From NCBI RefSeq assembly GCF_003254395.2, contig NC_037643.1, forward strand, positions 12,914,963 through 12,978,962: a DNA stretch of 64,000 nt, read 5' to 3'. Of this stretch, positions 52,701-64,000 are shown piece after piece. The position numbers were made by a program, and so were the translations under genes. This DNA comes from Apis mellifera. Lineage: Eukaryota; Arthropoda; Insecta; Hymenoptera; Apidae. The notes beneath the pieces are model-generated. The model had not been told where the DNA came from, did no database searches, and was given only the letters and a program-made list of their open reading frames with translations. Position 1 is the stretch's first letter, and each line of letters starts with the position of its first letter.

Positions 52701-53873
52701 TAAGAGCATTGTAAATATTAATTACTATTAAAATATTAAATTGTTCAACTTATAAATTTTTTTATAAAATTAATCATAGAAAATATTAATAGTGTTTTCT
52801 TAAATGTTTTATTTTTTAAATCTTCATAATATTACTTTTTCATTGTTAATTAAATTTTTGAAAATAATACAGGAATAAGAAATTTATAATTATTTGTCGA
52901 AAAAATTTAAATAAAATTAACAAATCATTTAAATAATAAAATTTAATAATTTTGATTTATTTTTTAATAACTGTTTATAGAATCACTTTACATCTAAAGA
53001 AAAAAAAAACAAAAATCAAATTTAATAATTAAATTTTATAAATTCAATTATTAATGTATATGTTTTAATTATAATGAAACATTAATACTTAAATTATTTA
53101 TATATTTTATATTTTTACTAGGAAACAATACTGGCACCTGGTGTTGATCCTTCTAGTGTAGGCAAATCAGTAATAGATAAAGAAAAGGCATTATTGGAAA
53201 AATATGCTCGTTTGATGCGCTTACTCTTCGTCGATATAGAGTCTCAAGTGACAGCTCTCCATGCACTTCAAGCATTTTGGTTTTCGCACAATTTTCCAAA
53301 AGGAATGCTATTGCGATGGTTTGATGGGCTTTACCGATTAGAAGTGATTGAAGAAGACGCTTATTTCAAATGGAAGGAATGTGTTACTGATGCTTATCCA
53401 GGCAAGGGTAAAGCATTATTTGAGGTAAATAGAATTTTATTTTATTTTATAATATTATATATTAAAGTTTCATGTTATTCTGAGTTAATAATATATTTAT
53501 AAATTAAAAATATACTAAAATTTAATTTTTTATTTTTGATAAATATTTTTTAATGGTAATGACTTCGTTATTTTATCATAAATATAAGTATATATATATT
53601 TGTGTAAAAACTCTGTCTTTTTGTAAAAAATATCTTTCTAAACATATCTATCTCTCTATTATATTATATAGAAATCTTATAATTTACTAATCAATTATAA
53701 TAATAATTAATAAGTTATAACTAAATAAAAATAATATATTAATTAATGATAATTAAATGGTGTAGGTAAATAGTTGGTTAACATGGCTAGATAATGCATC
53801 CACGGAAGAAGAAAGTGATGACCATAACGATGATGATGACAACAATAAAAACTACAGAATGCAAAAACTGTGA
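49066..53873 (+). CDS. NAT1: NAT1/DAP5/p97 translation factor (eIF4G2), probable ACG start
   Basis: eIF4G-like protein lacking the eIF4E-binding part; drives cap-independent and alternative translation in the cytoplasm. Exons: 49004-49115 (coding from 49066), 49243-49459, 50380-51322, 51391-51528, 51742-52631, 53122-53424, 53766-53873. Sum from ACG 2649 nt (882 aa); human has 907. MIF4G covers about 50-290 (FRKVRGILNKLTPEKFAKL, KMLGNIKFIGELGKLGIV). A Gly/Asn/Gln-rich linker follows, then MA3 at about 490-620. The W2 domain lies at about 670-860 (FPKGMLLRWFDGLYRLE; FEVNSWLTWL at the last junction), and the end is acidic. The frame of the first exon contains TAG at 49042-49044 and no ATG after it. 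Codons after the stop spell EAKTRAT-TDNPTGSGGASRVSGG. GGASR aligns with the human N-terminus, and the ACG at 49066 falls exactly where human NAT1 uses GUG. Confidence 0.93.
49460..50379 (+). other. NAT1 intron with AT microsatellite
   Basis: A 920-bp A/T-rich intron containing an (AT) run of about 44 bases at 49710-49753 and many TATA words. No other feature is supported. Confidence 0.75.
49710..49753. repeat. (AT)n microsatellite
   Basis: Nearly pure alternating AT over about 44 bases within a NAT1 intron. Self-complementary, likely length-polymorphic. Confidence 0.85.
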
Positions 53874-54793
53874 GAAGAATATGTTCTTCCGGCTACCTAT
53901 AATTTGGAATAGGGTTTTGCTATCTATATTACTGGACCAAGCGGTTTCAGTTTACTAATTGAGTTGTCTCCATCCATTGCCACAAACATCTTGTTAGTCT
54001 GTGTCAAGCCCTCGTTCAAAGAAGAAGATGAAGACAAAGAAGAAAAGGACTTTACAATAATGTCCAAATAAAAAAAAGAAAGAAAGAAAAAAATGGAAAT
54101 ATGGAAAATTTGCAACCGCTCGAGTGGTTTGCAACAGACTTTCTAAGCAAGAAGTTTTAGAATGTTTTAGATAATTGAATATTGATATGATTTGTAATCA
54201 TATTGGGCCAGCAGATATATCAACATTCGCCGCTGTATGAACATCGGTGCAGAAGGAAACAAGAAAAAAATTAGTCTGGTGATTTGTGTTGTCAAAGTTT
54301 TTGTCTAGTATTGTGCATGTGTCACGTTTTTGTAAGTCTTTTTGTCCGCGGCACCAACGAGTCGCTTGTTATCTCTGTGTACCAGCTTTTACATTTATTA
54401 TGAGGAATTATTATCTATTATTAATTATTATTATTACTATTATATAATTCATCACAACAGTCGAAATACATCTACTTTTCCTAAAGAAACAAAGAAAATA
54501 TCCATTAGGAACAGGAAACTGACTCAGTAATATAATATATGAAGCGCGATTAATTAATTCTCTTTAAAATTAAAAAAAAACTAAACAAATGAATTTGTAG
54601 ATCATGAAAAGCAAAACTGAGTCATATTTATACACACCAATCAACCAAACACCATTTTTGCCCATGTACCTATATTTGCTGCTCCATTTAATTCTACTCT
54701 AACTATTCAATAACAACCAGCAGCCAACATCACAATTCACTTTAACGTAACATAAAAAAAAAAATTAGTGACATGACTAAATCGTATTATAAA

Positions 54794-54799
54794 AATAAA
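54794..54799 (+). terminator. Candidate NAT1 polyadenylation signal
   Basis: AATAAA about 920 bp after the NAT1 stop, in a UTR segment less A/T-rich than what follows. Many other AATAAA words lie further on, so the site actually used cannot be fixed. Confidence 0.3.
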
Positions 54800-55180
54800 C
54801 ATACCTTGGTGTAATTTATTACAGATGGCCCCCTGGTTGTTCTGTCGATGAACCAACAGCCACCTTACCTTCATTTCCTGCCTGTAGTCTTTCCTAATAG
54901 AGTTCTATGCATCGACATACAATCTTTTTTTAATTAGTGCGTAACCTTTAGACCGACACGATGCCATAAGTTCGCCTAAAAGAAAGTTAGTGCAATATCG
55001 CAGTTTTTCGTGATCGGTGAAAGAAGAAAGCAGACATTGATTTAGAAACAAATCCATGGATTTTTCTTACATATTCTTCATTTCCAATTAGTAGCAATTT
55101 TAATTGAATTAATCTTTTTAAACTTCTTCTTGTACGTAATGATTATTATATACCGATTAATTGAACATAAGAATTTGGAT

Positions 55181-55268
55181 ATATATATATATATATATAT
55201 AAGTGATATATATATATGTGTGTGTGTATATATATATATATGTATATATATATGTATATACACATATA
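55181..55268. repeat. Mixed TA / TG microsatellite
   Basis: Runs of TA with a central GTGTGTG segment, in NAT1 downstream sequence. It gives rise to spurious Tyr/Ile/His open frames. Confidence 0.85.
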
Positions 55269-55311
55269 TTTCTTTCATTTATGAATAATGTTTCAGAACA
55301 ATGTATATATT

Positions 55312-55401
55312 AAAATTATTATTACTATTACTATTATTATTATTAATATTAATATTAATATTATTATTATTATTACTATTACTATTATTACTATTACTAT
55401 T

Positions 55402-55432
<31 letters not shown>

Positions 55433-55492
55433 TTATCATCATTATAATATTACTATTATTACTATTATTATTATTATTACCACATTGCTTTT
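55312..55492. repeat. ATT/ATTACT trinucleotide repeat tract
   Basis: About 180 bases made of ATT units with frequent ATTACT interruptions. The open frames on both strands (poly-Ile/Leu and poly-Ile/Asn) are repeat artefacts, not proteins. It lies in the NAT1 3' region. Confidence 0.9.
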
Positions 55493-56504
55493 TAATTTTT
55501 GTTACCAGATTAAAGTATTCAACTTTGCATTCTTTTTGCTTCATGTACCAGTAATCAGAGCATGATCAGTCCAAATACTTATGTTGAATCGATCATTGTT
55601 AAATCTATTTCTTTTTTGAATACATCGTTGGTACGCATCATTCATAAATTAATCAATCTAAAATTTCCAAAAATATATTCCAGAATTTGTTCGTTTTAAA
55701 AAAAATTAGTGAATTCATCGAATCATGTGTATCGAATGTGTATTCATTTTTTGTTTTATTTTTAATTCTTGAGAATAATGACTTCATCGTCGCTGCGAAG
55801 AATTAATGCTAATTTGAAAATATTTTGTGTACATGGAATATATTTAATAGCGATAGTATAATATTTTAATGGGTATTTATGGTATACTTATGTGTTTTGC
55901 TTGTTGCCTTTTTATTATAAACTTGATGAATGAAAAAAAATATTTACATAAATAATAATTTAAATATGATAATTAGTGAATGAATAATATCGATTGATAC
56001 AATTCAATTTTTCAGCATTGTGTTACATGCGATATTGTACTTCAATTTTATTAATTTATTTTTCTCCATATATTATAAATTAATTGAAAATGAACAAAAA
56101 AACAATAATGCAACATACGAATCATGTATAATATCGTCAGTATTATTTCTCACGTAATGGACTACATTATAAACGTTTTTAATTGATCATAGACATTAAA
56201 CTGATAAGAAATCTCTTTTATCTTTATCAATAAAATTTGTTCCTAGGATTATCATCTTTATGACTTTGTGTCCATCGCTCTTTCGCCATTCACGGTAAAC
56301 AAAAATTTATGAAAAAATTGAGTTTCTTATTATAAAAATGCTTTTTATATTTTTTTAAAATAACAATTTTTTTGCTCATGAAATCTTAATTTCATTTATC
56401 GATTTTAAAATTATTACGAATTTTATAAAAATCAACGTAATCAATCTCTTTGTTATTATTTTGTTGTTTCTTGTTTTATTTAATTGATGATTTTTAATAA
56501 ATAT

Positions 56505-56571
56505 ATATGTATATATATATATATATATATATACATAGATATATACATATATACATATAATATATATATAT
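56505..56571. repeat. TA-rich microsatellite
   Basis: Alternating TATATA with ACATA interruptions, in the NAT1 to V-ATPase interval. Confidence 0.8.
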
Positions 56572-59500
56572 ATCCATTTAATAACATAAGAATCTCAATT
56601 TACATGTATATCGCTTTGAAATCACGTTTATGTTCTTCATCTCATCGGTTTAAAATTATCGTTATTTTAACGTGTATATGAAAAACGGAGTATACATTTT
56701 TGAAGATTAATTCAAAATTGATATTACGATTTTTTGTGTATATTTTATTTTTTCAAAAATATTCAGATATGTAATACTGTATTAAATTTTGTTTTGATAA
56801 ATGAATATACATATATAATTCGAGTAGTATATAAAAAATAGATCACGTTATTTAAACGACATACGTAATAAAAAGTTTTGTATAATATAGTTCATAAATC
56901 AAAAATTTATCATTGAATTGCATACAATTGACAATGAAAGTAAAAAAAAAGAAAAAAAGTTTTAAATTATAAATGCGACATTGAAGTACATTTAATTTTT
57001 AAATTTGGAAAAAATATGATTTGATAAATATTTGATATTTTTTTCAGTACTTATATTTCATAAATATGAATCATATTCAATTTGATATTTATATAATATT
57101 CAAAATTAAAATGATAACTTAATAGTAAAATAATTGCAATTAATAAAGTTTGTAACTAAATGCAATTTTACGTTAACGTATACGTATCGTCAATTTCTTT
57201 GAAGTACGTAATTAATATACTTACGTGTATCGATAATCGAACGCTTAATGTTAATTAATTACGAAAGAAGAATATAGGTCTGCTTTTACTATTTTTATTT
57301 ACATTTTTTTTATGAAGTTTTCACGATAAAAGGAATAATTAAATTGAAATTAAAATTTTGAATATTAAATCGTTAATATTTTAGTACACAAAATAGATTG
57401 CTGAATCTATAAAGTAAAATCGCTCAAAATAATTTAAAAACAATATTTCTCGTATCAATATTCCTATTTATATGTATATTGCACATTTAGGACATATATA
57501 TATAATGAATGAAAACAAATAATAAATATATACGACGTTTTTTGAAATTTTGAGAAATTTATCGAATGAAATAGATAATTTCTATTAAAATAAATAATAA
57601 TATACTAAATTTACTATTACAAAAAAAAAAAAAAGATGCATTCAATATATATTATTACTGCATGCAATATAGCATTACACGCATTTGGCTCTAATAAAAA
57701 GTATTTATTTGGTGTTTATGTAGAGCCTGTTTTAAAAACATAACTGCGTATACATAAACAAATTATAGATAACTATATCTAAATACGTAAAGATATTTTT
57801 CTTTGTTTTTCTACGATTTTCTACATTTTTTTCTATTTTACTAATAACATTTATATTAAACTATTGTATCATATATTATCAACTGCCATTAGTCTTATAT
57901 ATATATAAACAATATACATATATAATGCTTTTGTCGTATCATAAAAAATTATCTCGAATACGTTCGAAACATTATTTGTTGATCTTACCTTAACAATTGT
58001 TTATTTTATTGATCCTTTTAAAATATATTTTTGTCATAAAATCGATGAAAGGATTTCGATGCTTTCTAGATGTTGGTTTTTGTACGAATTTCGTTCGTTC
58101 GCATTAGGGGGCAGTCAATAATCTAGTTTACATTTTGTAAAAAAAATAACGAATAACTTGCTAAATAAATACAACAAAGTATATACGCGTTAATAGATAT
58201 AAAATCTAATAAAATCTAATTTGTGTCATTTTTCAAATTGTGCATATGCGTTTCATAGCATGATGCAAAACACTTTGTCAAATGAAACACAATATAGATA
58301 TATTTAAAAAATAATATGTGCAATAATCTATTTTTTTTTTTACGCGCGCGAACGGTCTCTTATGTCATTATAATTGAATTTTGTGATTTTTTTTTAGTAC
58401 CAAATAAACTAAAATATATACTATCACTGAAATATAATATAAAATAAATTAATCAGACTCCATTTTGATATATTTTTTTAAAGATATTTACACAAACTTT
58501 AATAAAGGTAAATCGTTAAAGTAATATTTACTATTACTCTCGATTCATTTAACAATTCTCTAACAAACTCTGATATTGTGGTTAACAATGGTACTATTTT
58601 AAATCAAAGTAAATCGGATATCAATTTATTTTCGCGAATGACCTGATTTTACTTTGGCTATGCATCATATATGCGTATATGTACGGATATATGTATATAC
58701 GCATGTGTAGGTATGTGACATGTGAAGGGATGTAAATATACATATATATTTAAACGCGCAGATAAAATTTTCTATCTATGGAACAAGTTCGGTTACATAA
58801 TAAATTTGCATTTTCCTTTATATATGCGGTTTCAAGAACAATTTTCGTTCAATGTTAATTTAATTTTCTATGTTTACTGAACATATTACGCAAACAATAA
58901 TTATATATTTACAAGTACCGAACAAATATATTATGAAATAGTATCTGACAAATATTATTTAAAAAGTTAAAAGAAAATATTTGACGAATTAATAAAAATT
59001 TTCTTTTTTTTTCATGATTCTTTTTTGTCCAATTACTTTTGTACACAAATTTGGTTTTATCTCATTTTATATTTTTTTTCTTCGAACACGTAAAACATCG
59101 AATGTTACAATGAGACGTATAGGTACCAATGATGCAATATAGAAAGCATGGTTCTTTAAATTGAATGGCAGTGATAAAAAAATGGATTATCAACATCATG
59201 CGTTTAATTGTTCTTATCGCTAATAATATAGTGTATGTATACAGCTAGGTAAATTTTCGATGATATAAGTGAGTACTGATACTGTTTGTCCAAATTAAAT
59301 TTTTATTAAACACGGTTTCTTTCTGTAACATCGAGGACGAATTATAACATAAATAATTATTATTGATCAGTATCACTTTTTTGCGCTCAACAATGAGACT
59401 ATTTTTTTAATAACACTGGAAGATAGTACGTTGGGGGCAGCGGCGGCGGCAGTTATCTTTCCTCCATCTGCCAGTGCTTTTTCGTTTATTTTTATTTTTT

Positions 59501-60385
59501 TTTTTATTTTTTGCTTTTCATTCATTCTTCTTCACGCGTACTAGCATTCATCGGTCTTCCTTTCTTTACTATACACACGTAACACACACATACATGCTTA
59601 TTTGCATATCGATTTTACGTTCACTCACAACTACAAAAGGTTTTGGTATCCTATAATACCTAACCTAATCTAGTCTAAAAAATTTTAATTGTATTCTGTA
59701 AAGCATGGCGGGTGATATATACATTATACGGGCATAGTTTATAATTATAGCAAATTTTTTTTTTTTTTTAAATTATCACTACTAGAGAAATAGGAATCTA
59801 GGAAGATAGGAAAAAGGAGGAACAGAGGTAATTGGCATAATATGTGCTGTTTTGCATTTTATCGAATGTGAAATGAAAATCATTTTTATGCTCTCTGTAA
59901 CTCTCTTTTTTTCGTTTTTTCCTTCGTTGCGGAAAGTCACCACCACCGCTCCCCGGCTCGCATTTGTATTTCACTTGTGTTATATGTTATAATTACGAAT
60001 TTTTCAAAAGATTTTCAATTTTTCTTCTATTTCCATTATGCTGTTTTTATTCCATTTCTTTCTATCATCGTTGTTAAAAATTCAATTTCTAATGACTATT
60101 TGATGAGAAAATCTTTTTTTAATGTAATTTAATATAGGTGCATTTTCAAGCGAGGATTATAAACGATGAAAAGATACATTGAAGCATAAACTCATTCTAT
60201 TTCTTTTTTTTTTCGATTAGATAAATTTAAAGGAATTCTCATTTTTTGATGCACTATTATTGCAAGCTAAAACATTTTTCAACATTGAGTGTTTATATGT
60301 TTATTCTCTCCCGGAAATGCGCCTACACGTTGAGCTTTATTGTGTTTTAGATAGAAAATACTGCGCAGTCAATAAAATTTTAACA

Positions 60386-60671
60386 AGCGGGCGCAATGAA
60401 TTCTTGTCCTCGATTATGAGATGATATACATATTTATTATAAAGAGAGATAGTGGCCAATTAAAAGGCCATGATGAATGAGAAGTTCATTGCCAGCTCCC
60501 ATGACAGTGAACTTACCAAAATAATTTCATTTATATTAAATAACTCCATAATTATATTTATTTAAAAACTTCGTCCTGAAAGAAATGTAAAGTAATTAAT
60601 TTTTTCTTTTTTTTTTCTTTTTTTTTTTACCCAAAAAATTTACATTTGTTGCGCCATTATAAGCGCCCGCT
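60386..60671. other. Paired GC words and hairpins downstream of the V-ATPase gene
   Basis: AGCGGGCGC at 60386-60394 is exactly complementary to GCGCCCGCT at 60663-60671, 268 nt apart. Between them lie TGGCC/GGCCA (60453-60457 with 60466-60470) and a short AATGA/TCATT hairpin. Such GC words are rare in this A/T-rich stretch. Long-range pairing in a 3'UTR of the V-ATPase c mRNA (minus strand) is possible, but it is about 1.2 kb beyond the stop. Confidence 0.25.
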
Positions 60672-61829
60672 CGCCTGTACTGAACAAACTTATTATGGAA
60701 TGTACAAATTATTTTTTTTTTACCATTATTATCTCGTAACTCCTTTTCTTAGGTAGTCATACATCTGCTGGAACGTATGGAATTATTCTTTTGTGTTGCA
60801 TCAACATACTTGTCACTTCATTAACATATATATTTATGCATATATATATATATCTAATGAATTGTGAAATAAGCATGTTTAGCTGAAAGAGGGAAATTAC
60901 CGCTGGCCTTTGCAGTCACCCAAAATTATTTTGTAAACCATACATACATTGCTACCTATAATAAGTGCAAATTCCTGATACGTCCAGCAGCTTCTGAATT
61001 GACTTAATACTATCATGTATCTGTCCATTATCTACTCACATTCATTTCATTTTTCTCTCTAAAACTTCATTCCACATACTATACTTTGTGTCTTGTAGTT
61101 TCGATTGTACAATATCTATGTTCTTTTTCTGTTTAAGATAAAGTTTGTACAACCATCACATATTATGCTGTTTCTTACGCGCAATCTTGCGTATTCTTTT
61201 CACTTTCTAATTCAGATATTACAATTTCATATTTTTTTGTCATAAAAGACATTCATTTGCAATCTGTATACTGTCACTTCAATCTCATTTAATATATATA
61301 ATTGTGCTAAATATTCTTTTATCATTAACAGTTTTTTCTTTTATACACTCAGTAGAGCCGATTATCTTAATTGATAATTCAATGTCAAACTACACTACAA
61401 ATGATTACTATACAGTGAAAGAGAAATGTTCGACATGGGATATTTAAGGTCTTTCTTTAGTATAACTCCCTGTCGCCTGTTGCTTTTCTGTACATACATC
61501 CTCTTCATGCAAGACTGAGAGAGAGAATTATTTGTTTTCAATTCAAAATATTTACTCAATTAATTAGATTTTCAGCACTCTTGTTACTTGTTTGCGGTAT
61601 TTATCAACAATTATGTCATTTATGTAATGAATATGTACTTATTAAATGCTTGGACTCTAATATCAACTTGAATACAGTATTACAGAAGGATGCTTAGATG
61701 AATCAATGTGAGTATGCATGGAAAAAATGTGTTTAAGTAAAATCTCGAAACAAGTCGTAATATTTTAAGAGTCGGGGAACGTTGTTGGTTGCAGGCGACG
61801 AGTCTTGCATTCCTGCTACTAAAATTGTT

Positions 61830-62768
61830 TTACTTGGTGTACAAGTAGATGGCAACGATGAGACCATAGAGACCCAATACTTCTGCGAAGATTAGAATCA
61901 AGATCATACCGACAAACAGGCGAGGTTGTTGTGCGGTACCTCTTACACCTGCATCACCAACAATACCAATAGCAAATCCAGCAGCTAAACCAGAAAAACC
62001 TACGGCTAAACCAGCACCCAGATGTACAAAACCCCTAATAAAAAGACCAAAAATTGTTTGTTAATTATGAAAAGAAAAAAATAATAGTTGATTATATACA
62101 TTTAATATGTTTAATAAAGCAAAAAAAAAAATTGAAATTAAGTTAAGCCATAAGTTGATTAAATAAAAATATTAATAGATTTCTAGAATAATTAATGAAA
62201 TGATCTGAAATAAAATTGAATTTTTTTCAATATGTAAAGAATATAGACATAATTGAAATACTTAAATGATTAAATTATGTATAAAGTTAATTCAAAATTA
62301 TTAAATTTTTAATATCCAGAAAATAATATTGATATAATCTTAACTTTATACTTAACTTTTTCTGAATTATATATATATTTTGGATATAAAATGTTAATAG
62401 ATCAAAGAAACAATAATAAATAAAAAATCAGTGTGACAATAATTTAGGTTTCAAATATATGTACAATATTATATATATAAAGGGCAAATTTAAACTTTCT
62501 TTGTATACATATTAATTGTATTTCTATTGACTTAATTTAAACTATTCTAAAAGAATTATGAATAAATATACAACATACTTGAATAAAGTATATCCTTTAG
62601 GTTCTTCTAGACCACCAGCAATTAGAACAGCTACTACAAGACCATAAATGGCAATGATACCAGCCATAACAACAGGAATAATTGATTTCATGATAAGTTC
62701 TGGCCTCATAACAGACATGGCTGCAATTCCTGTACCTGACTTTGCTGTGCCGTATGCTGCTCCTAAAG
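61830..62768 (-). CDS. Vha16-1: V-type proton ATPase 16 kDa proteolipid subunit c (partial, 5' exon outside window)
   Basis: Four-helix subunit of the membrane ring of the V-ATPase; it carries protons in endosomes, lysosomes and apical membranes. Two coding exons are visible on the minus strand: 62768-62579 (190 nt) and 62034-61830 (205 nt), joined in phase 2 at the Lys codon of LFKGFVHLG. Exon 1, coding about 25 residues before ...ALGAAYGTAKSG, must lie beyond position 64000; none fits in 62769-64000. Visible family marks: ALGAAYGTAKSGTGI (helix I), the PVVMAGIIAIYGLVVAVLI helix, GDAGVRGTAQQPRLFVGMI, and the essential proton-binding Glu in LIFAEVLGLYGLIVAIYL. The C-terminus is LYTK. The symbol follows the fly gene; which paralogue is inferred. 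Confidence 0.95.
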
Positions 62769-64000
62769 CTGAAAACAAATATAATATTTTATTTAATTTT
62801 ATTCATTTCTACTTATCATACTTATCATTATACAATTATATAAACAATTATTTCATAATTAAATCTACAATTATACATGATATGAATTTTTTTAATATAT
62901 TATATATATTATATATATTATATATGTGTGTATTATTCAACAATTATAATATCCAGATGTTATACAAAAGTTTTATTAAGTTTATAATTAAATTTTTATA
63001 GAACTCCATTTAAATAAACATTTTATATCTTGATAATTATAATTATACAATAATAAATTATATTAAGATAATAATCATTATTATTGAGATTATTTTTTAT
63101 TTAATTATTAAAGATTTGACAAATCTTGCATTGAAATTATTCTTTAGACATCAAAAACTATCGATTTTGTTTAATATTGATCTTTAATTAAAAAGTCATA
63201 AACGGCCAATTCTATGATATTGATATCATAATTTTATATATATTTCTCAAAATTTCGGAATTGAAAAAAATATATAAAATCTCAAGTAATGCCATGACAA
63301 ATAATTTCTTCGTGAGTGAAAATCGTAGTCACATGATTCTCACGTTGGCAGTCACATGATAATCATGTAAGTCCCATCCCGCGAGTAGGGGGCGTGGCAC
63401 AAGTAGATAATTTTTTTTCTTTTAATTTTTATGATTTGATCAAGTTTATGTTTTAAATAAATTAAGAAAATATTTATTATATATGTATGTATATTATATA
63501 CATGTGTGGTGTGTGTGTATGCATATTTATATACATATATCATATATATACATATATATTATATATACACACATAAAATAAAGACAATATAACCACGAAA
63601 TATTTAATTTCTAGGTTTTATATGGATATGAATCAAGATTTTTCATGCATTCGAAACTTCGTAAATTATCAGACTTTTCTTGTATGTTATCGTCCATTCA
63701 AGACTGGCGCACACGGGAAAAGGGATTCGTATTGATTTCCTTGATAGGGACTCGCCGACGATACTTCAAAGTTTAAGTTTGCCTGTCTTGAACATGCTTT
63801 CTTATCATCATAAGAGGACATAAAAAGAATTAAAAAATCAATTTAAAATTGAAATTGATAGACCTAATATCGATAATTACATCTGACGGAATCTTCCATT
63901 GATCTCCGTAAATCCTGTATTAGCTACCTCCCGCGCCCATGAACCGATACATACAGACTTTTATTCAAAAACTATCCAACGAGGTCAGCATTACGAAATA
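62769..64000. other. V-ATPase c subunit upstream sequence (intron 1 or promoter)
   Basis: No coding exon is found. A/T-rich up to 63290, then a CG-richer block at 63290-63400 with E-boxes and a GC box, then TA/TG microsatellite sequence (63478-63575). A second CG-richer patch lies at 63690-63770. It is intron 1 of the V-ATPase gene, or partly an alternative promoter. Confidence 0.55.
63327..63398 (-). promoter_or_regulatory. Two M-box/CLEAR-like E-boxes and a GC box
   Basis: The 11-mer AGTCACATGAT occurs twice (63327-63337 and 63350-63360), 23 bp apart, and is followed by ATCATGT and by AGGGGGCGTGGC (63387-63398, KLF/Sp type). TCACATGA is the M-box bound by MITF/TFE factors. MITF/TFEB control of V-ATPase subunit genes is established in flies and mammals. 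Cluster plus neighbour make regulatory use plausible. Confidence 0.45.

Larger units (their letters stand above)
53874..61829. other. NAT1 3' region and convergent V-ATPase 3' region
   Basis: About 8 kb with no supported coding gene. The NAT1 3'UTR starts at 53874; an AATAAA lies at 54794-54799. A GC-richer patch at 54825-54975 may be conserved UTR or a separate noncoding transcript. Simple repeats lie at 55181-55268, 55312-55492 and 56505-56571. A GGC-repeat patch (GCAGCGGCGGCGGC) sits at about 59437-59452. On the V-ATPase side, hairpin-forming words lie at 60386-60671. Long 3'UTRs for one or both genes are likely but unproven. Confidence 0.55.

Noticed and set aside
55288..55554. Poly-Ile/Leu and poly-Ile/Asn frames on both strands
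   Set aside because: Direct products of the ATT repeat tract.
62779..63290. Search for the first coding exon of the V-ATPase c subunit
   Set aside because: No segment encodes the expected 20-25 residue N-terminus followed by a donor in the required phase. The rest of the window to 64000 was also read without success, so the exon must be outside.
1..64000. tRNA genes, CRISPR arrays, transposons with open transposase frames, telomeric repeats
   Set aside because: No tRNA T-loop signature (GGTTCGA type), no regular spaced repeats, no transposase or reverse-transcriptase motifs and no TTAGG arrays were seen when reading both strands by eye.

Overview
The window looks like nuclear DNA of an insect, most likely a bee of the genus Apis or a close relative. 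It is very AT-rich, has many short introns with GT-AG ends, and its proteins match animal families throughout. The genus is an inference from composition and protein style; no database search was possible. The exon models below were built by hand from open frames, splice signals and phase matching, so they are predictions.

Layout from left to right. (1) A minus-strand tetraspanin gene, six coding exons (1481-3544). (2) A divergent promoter region of about 640 bp holding a consensus E2F site. (3) The catalytic subunit of DNA polymerase delta, plus strand, 14 coding exons, 1105 codons (4180-9201). (4) A convergent tail, then the Golgi GTPase Arl1 on the minus strand (10569-11882). (5) About 6 kb without coding exons, holding a degenerate 5S rRNA-like copy and several GC-richer islands. 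(6) A plus-strand ankyrin/BTB gene of the ABTB2/BTBD11 type, 13 coding exons across 19 kb (18533-37455). It has a 12.7 kb first coding intron, and inside that intron lies a second, GC-rich coding exon (29256-29965) that fits as an alternative first exon. (7) A convergent AT-rich tail, then an endosomal syntaxin of the Syntaxin-7/12 class, minus strand (40665-42276). (8) A divergent promoter region shared with NAT1/DAP5/eIF4G2, plus strand, whose protein appears to start at an ACG codon (49066-53873) after a 5.2 kb 5'UTR intron. (9) About 8 kb of NAT1 downstream sequence with simple repeats. (10) The V-ATPase proteolipid c subunit on the minus strand (61830-62768); its first coding exon lies outside the window.

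These genes are a housekeeping cluster, not an operon. PolD1 replicates DNA. Arl1, the syntaxin and the V-ATPase c subunit act in Golgi-endosome-lysosome traffic and acidification. NAT1 is a cap-independent translation factor. The ankyrin/BTB protein is probably a scaffold or ubiquitin-ligase adaptor.

The observations most worth a second look are the non-AUG start of NAT1 beside an upstream AUG frame, a branched fold predicted in the NAT1 first intron (47791-47910), the two mutually exclusive N-termini of the ankyrin/BTB gene with a stop codon built into a splice donor, and a pair of MITF/TFEB-type E-boxes beside the V-ATPase gene.
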